Shown here piece by piece: positions 6,186-8,740 of a stretch of 8,740 nucleotides of DNA. The DNA is from Cytophagales bacterium (GTDB lineage: Bacteria > Bacteroidota > Bacteroidia > Cytophagales > Spirosomataceae), in the NCBI GenBank assembly GCA_013205605.1, contig JABMMK010000390.1:1-8740 (forward strand), read 5' to 3'. The notes under the pieces were generated by a model. The model saw only the letters and a program-made list of their open reading frames with translations, was not told the DNA's origin and made no database searches. The translations under genes and the position numbers were made by a program. The first letter of the stretch is position 1. Every line of letters starts with the position of its first letter.

Positions 6186-7691
6186 TTAAAATGGATAAAT
6201 AATTTCCTTTTGTTTTTCTTTGTCGATCAGCATTTTTGAATCCGTATTTCTGAGTTTTTCCCCTAGTTTTTTGGCTAAAATTTCGCCTTTTTCTGGAAGG
6301 GAATTAAATAAATTATTTTTCTCTGAAAGGTCTGTGCGCGTATTATACAATTCAAAATGTTGGTCTTTATGGAAAAATATAAGTTTCCAGTCTCCTTGTC
6401 TAATGGCGCTGAAAGGTTGGATATCCGGTGATCCGTTGGTTCGCATGTGAGGATAATGCCAAGTAAAATATCGGCTCTTATTGGTGCCTTTTCCTTGAAT
6501 GATGGGGATCAGTGAATTTCCGTCGACGTGCTGGATTTTACCTGTAGGCTTAATGTTGGTTAACTGGAGTATACTTGGAAAAACATCATCTACCATAACA
6601 TTTTCATGATTGACGCTTCCTTTTTTTCCTAGGCCTGATACCACAAAAGGAATGCGCAATCCCCCTTCGTAGCCTGAGGTTTTTCCACTTCTCAGTGGAG
6701 TATTGTAGGTGTTTCTTCCTTTTTTCCCTCTGCCCACATCGGTCAGTCCCCCGTTATCAGAAAGGAAGATGATTACGGTATTTTCTGTTAATTTCTTTTC
6801 ATCTAAAAACGTCATCCAGTCGCCTAAACTTTTGTCCATTCCTTCCACCATGGAGGCGTATTTGGCTTCAGTGCTATCGATTCCGAGCTCATAATAATGC
6901 TGGACAAATCGCTTATCAGGTTGGATAGGCGTGTGAACCGCATAGTTTGAAAATAATAAAAAGAAGGGTTTTGGTTGGGTCAAAACCGAATCCATCACGC
7001 GCATTGTTTCTTGTGTTAAGGCCTCAGTCAGATGAATGTCTTTTCCCCAAAAGCGATTGAGATGTGGTACTGCTCGGATATCGTTTGGCACCCCATTTGT
7101 TTTATTTCCGAAATTTTGTAGTCCTGAATAACTGGCAGGTTGGCCTGCCGCTGAACCCCCAATATTAATTTGAAACCCATGCAATTTCGGATTCTCACCG
7201 GGACTTCCATAGGCACCAAAATGTGCTTTCCCTGCATGTATGGTCGCATATCCATTTTCTGCCAGTAGGGTAGCTATGCTCGTGGCATGAATGCTATTTT
7301 TATTCTCATATGGACTTAATCCATTCATATTCCAGGCGGGTACTTGAAATTTGGGATCACCACCTTCATCCGGGTTTTTGTCTTTTTGGAAGGTCCAAGA
7401 AGTTACCTTATGAGAAAGAGCGTTCATTCCTGTGAGTAAAGAAACGCGGGTAGGAGTACAATTCTGATTGGCATACGCATGTGTAAACTTCACTCCTCGG
7501 GCTGCTAATTTTTCCAAATTAGGCGTTCGATATAAGGAATTCCACGGTGTTTTGTTGTCGGCAAATGGGAGGGATAGATCTTGCCAACCCAGATCATCGA
7601 CTAAAAAGATGAGAAAATTTTTCGGTTTTTGTTTTTGGGAGAAGAGCGAAAAACTCGATAAAAATAAGCCGATCAATAGTATTTTTTTCAT
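6186..7691 (-). CDS. Secreted formylglycine-dependent sulfatase (arylsulfatase-like, S1 family)
   Basis: A 501-residue type I sulfatase that hydrolyses sulfate esters. The signature CTPTRVSLLTG starts at Cys78, the residue to be converted to formylglycine, with Arg82 and the closing TG as expected. Calcium-site residues are Asp32-Asp33 in LVDDLGWQD and Asp312-Asn313 in LSDNGG. HAGKAHFGA (Lys155, His157), NYAVHTP (His253) and GKTSGYEGGLRIP (Lys337) supply the remaining active-site positions of the family. Residues 1-18 are a Sec signal (MKKILLIGLFLSSFSLFS|Q). No C-terminal sorting domain is seen. The usual C-terminal subdomain is present, with GDWKLIFF and HFELYNTRTDLSEKNNL. It follows the NTF2-like gene by two bases, so both are one unit. 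A Cys-type maturase (anSME) must act before export; no such gene is in the window. The substrate, sulfated glycan or other ester, cannot be told. Confidence 0.94.
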   Translation of the reverse strand: MKKILLIGLFLSSFSLFSQKQKPKNFLIFLVDDLGWQDLSLPFADNKTPWNSLYRTPNLEKLAARGVKFTHAYANQNCTPTRVSLLTGMNALSHKVTSWTFQKDKNPDEGGDPKFQVPAWNMNGLSPYENKNSIHATSIATLLAENGYATIHAGKAHFGAYGSPGENPKLHGFQINIGGSAAGQPASYSGLQNFGNKTNGVPNDIRAVPHLNRFWGKDIHLTEALTQETMRVMDSVLTQPKPFFLLFSNYAVHTPIQPDKRFVQHYYELGIDSTEAKYASMVEGMDKSLGDWMTFLDEKKLTENTVIIFLSDNGGLTDVGRGKKGRNTYNTPLRSGKTSGYEGGLRIPFVVSGLGKKGSVNHENVMVDDVFPSILQLTNIKPTGKIQHVDGNSLIPIIQGKGTNKSRYFTWHYPHMRTNGSPDIQPFSAIRQGDWKLIFFHKDQHFELYNTRTDLSEKNNLFNSLPEKGEILAKKLGEKLRNTDSKMLIDKEKQKEIIYPF

Positions 7692-7693
7692 CC

Positions 7694-8122
7694 TTATTTC
7701 ATGGGAGTTGAGTGCATGAATTCCATTCGCCAGCGACCTTTTTCTTTTCGCAAAATAGCTGATTCAAGCCATTTTATGGTTGCGTTTCTAGTTTTTGAGC
7801 TTATCTCTGCTTTGTTTTTGTAATACACATACGCGCGATTCTTGTCTATTTTAGTCGAGACAAAATCAAAAGAATTTTGCCTTAAATACCCTTCAGGTTT
7901 GGGTCTAGATATTTTGTTGGCCAGCGTGTCAATCGTCCATATTTCTCCATTTTCTAACAGAATAAAATCATCAGAAACCTCTGCTTTCATCAGAGGAATA
8001 TTGGCCACACTTAATGCATCAAAAAAGCGCGTGATTACTTGTTGGACCTCAGCTTTTTCTGTTGTTTGGGCAAAAGAAAATTGGGTTGATAAGAGAAAGA
8101 ATAGGGCTATTTTTTTGATCAT
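7694..8122 (-). CDS. Secreted NTF2-like (DUF4440/SnoaL-type) protein
   Basis: A 142-residue small exported protein with a cone-shaped NTF2-like fold. Residues 1-18 are a signal peptide (MIKKIALFFLLSTQFSFA|Q). The mature part opens with a helix, EVQQVITRFFDALSVANIPLMKAEVSDDF cut at Phe53, the typical DUF4440 entry, and then alternating strands around ILLENGEIW, RAYVYYKNKAEI, TIKWLESAILRKEKGRWRMEFMHST. The last strand, GRWRMEFMHST, is the usual C-terminal strand of this family. An in-frame ATG at 8143 would add seven residues, but it lies on a perfect -7 promoter element (8148-8141), so ATG 8122 is preferred. It is the first gene of a two-gene unit with the sulfatase, two bases apart. Members range from enzymes to ligand-binding proteins, and no catalytic residues can be named here. 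An accessory or substrate-binding role for the sulfatase is only a guess from position. Confidence 0.8.
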   Translation of the reverse strand: MIKKIALFFLLSTQFSFAQTTEKAEVQQVITRFFDALSVANIPLMKAEVSDDFILLENGEIWTIDTLANKISRPKPEGYLRQNSFDFVSTKIDKNRAYVYYKNKAEISSKTRNATIKWLESAILRKEKGRWRMEFMHSTPMK

Positions 8123-8140
8123 TTTGAATTGATTATTTTC

Positions 8141-8148
8141 CAAATATA
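8141..8148 (-). promoter_or_regulatory. -7 promoter element of the NTF2-like/sulfatase unit
   Basis: On the minus strand TATATTTG (8148-8141) matches TAnnTTTG exactly. Transcription would begin near 8134, about 12 bases before the ATG at 8122. No TTG is found at the right distance for a -33 element. It lies in the 73-base gap shared with the divergent TIM-barrel gene; for that gene only an imperfect TAGATTTT (8174-8181, plus strand) is visible. Confidence 0.5.
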
Positions 8149-8195
8149 AGAGAATCCAATTATTTATTTAACTTAGATTTTCAAAACTTATTCAC

Positions 8196-8740
8196 ATGCA
8201 AAGACGCGACTTCCTTCAATCCTCTCTTTTGGCCTCAGGTTTGACATCTATTTCTGGAGCAAATCCAATCATCGCCAAACCGGCCCTAAGTCCTAAAATA
8301 AAATTAAGCGTTTCCAGTTATTCGTATTGGCACTTTAAAGGAGAGCAATTTCCGATTGAAAAGGTGATCGACGATGCGGCTGCTTTGGGTTTAGAAGGGA
8401 TAGATATTTTGCACCGACAAATGAAAAGCGAGGATAACGCCTATATGCAAAATATTAAAAAACATGCATTTTTGAACGGCATCGCCTTGACTTGTTTGTC
8501 GATTCATCAGGGTTTTGTTACGCCCGATAAGGCTGAATTGAAAAAGCATGTGGATCATACGATTCATTGCATTGAGTTAGCCTATAAGATGGGAATTCCT
8601 TGTTTGCGCTTAAATACGGGTCGCTGGAATACGATCAAATCGTTTGATGATTTGATGAAAAACAGGGGTATTGAGCCTATTTTGCCAGGGTACACGGAGG
8701 CAGATGGATATAAATGGTGTGTGGATGGGATCCAACAATG
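8196..8740 (+). CDS. Tat-exported sugar phosphate isomerase/epimerase-like TIM-barrel protein; 3' part missing
   Basis: The first 181 codons of a protein of the xylose isomerase-like TIM-barrel superfamily (AP_endonuc_2 type), usually about 280-330 residues; it runs off the right edge. The N terminus MQRRDFLQSSLLASGL carries the twin-arginine motif RRDFLQ and a short hydrophobic stretch, so it is probably exported folded by the Tat system. The mature part starts near KIKLSVSSYSYWHF (first strand), then VIDDAAALGLEGIDIL (helix and second strand), GIALTCLSIHQGFVTP, and AYKMGIPCLRLNTGRW. These are characteristic blocks of secreted isomerase/epimerase-like proteins in Bacteroidota and Planctomycetota. 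The metal-binding Glu, Asp and His of the later strands lie outside the window, so activity cannot be judged. It is divergent from the sulfatase unit across 73 bases, which would allow shared control. Such proteins often act on carbohydrates, but the substrate is unknown. Confidence 0.87.
   Translation, partial: MQRRDFLQSSLLASGLTSISGANPIIAKPALSPKIKLSVSSYSYWHFKGEQFPIEKVIDDAAALGLEGIDILHRQMKSEDNAYMQNIKKHAFLNGIALTCLSIHQGFVTPDKAELKKHVDHTIHCIELAYKMGIPCLRLNTGRWNTIKSFDDLMKNRGIEPILPGYTEADGYKWCVDGIQQ

Noticed and set aside
6015..6239. A plus-strand reading frame of 74 codons spanning the VOC-sulfatase gap, ahead of the T-tract hairpin
   Set aside because: It overlaps the ends of two solid minus-strand genes, shows no recognisable family features, and extends past the hairpin that might have been its terminator.
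7134..7149. Perfect 6-bp G+C-rich hairpin GGCAGG/CCTGCC with a 4-base loop
   Set aside because: It lies inside the sulfatase gene in the codons for Ala-Gly-Gln-Pro-Ala, with no T run; best explained as chance in coding sequence.
1..8740. Mobile element, CRISPR array, toxin-antitoxin, phage or defence system
   Set aside because: No transposase, integrase, direct-repeat array, tRNA-associated junction or defence-type domain is visible, and all larger frames belong to ordinary metabolic or secreted-enzyme families.

Overview
The window looks like a piece of a Bacteroidota chromosome, probably Cytophagales-like. The evidence is A+T-rich DNA, start codons without clear Shine-Dalgarno sites, several TAnnTTTG-type -7 promoter elements, a DUF4954 protein, and many secreted hydrolases with short lipid-free signal peptides ending in A|Q. 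The genus cannot be told from this sequence alone. No rRNA, tRNA, CRISPR array, insertion sequence or phage gene is visible. Gene density is high, and no gene-free stretch exceeds about 130 bases.

Layout. (1) 1-1722, minus strand: the first 574 codons of gcvP, the glycine decarboxylase P-protein, which runs off the left edge. (2) 1826-3424, plus strand: a secreted PA-domain/M28 zinc metallopeptidase, divergent from gcvP and closed by a strong hairpin terminator at 3445-3483. (3) 6055-3474, minus strand: a two-gene unit of a small VOC (glyoxalase-like) metalloprotein and a 729-residue DUF4954 beta-helix protein, joined by an ATGA stop/start overlap. (4) 8122-6186, minus strand: a two-gene unit of a secreted NTF2-like/DUF4440-type protein and a secreted formylglycine-type sulfatase. 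(5) 8196-8740, plus strand: the start of a Tat-exported sugar-phosphate isomerase/epimerase-like TIM-barrel protein, divergent from unit 4 and cut by the right edge.

How they fit together. GcvP is central one-carbon metabolism. The peptidase, sulfatase, NTF2-like protein and TIM-barrel protein all carry export signals, as expected in a heterotroph that degrades proteins and (possibly sulfated) organic matter outside the cytoplasm. The VOC-DUF4954 pair is cytoplasmic and is the least understood part. I see no defence system or other clearly new multi-gene system. The observations most worth a second look are the coupled VOC-DUF4954 pair, a shared promoter architecture before gcvP and the VOC gene, a terminator whose stem contains the stop codon of the convergent gene, and a hairpin that overlaps a promoter.
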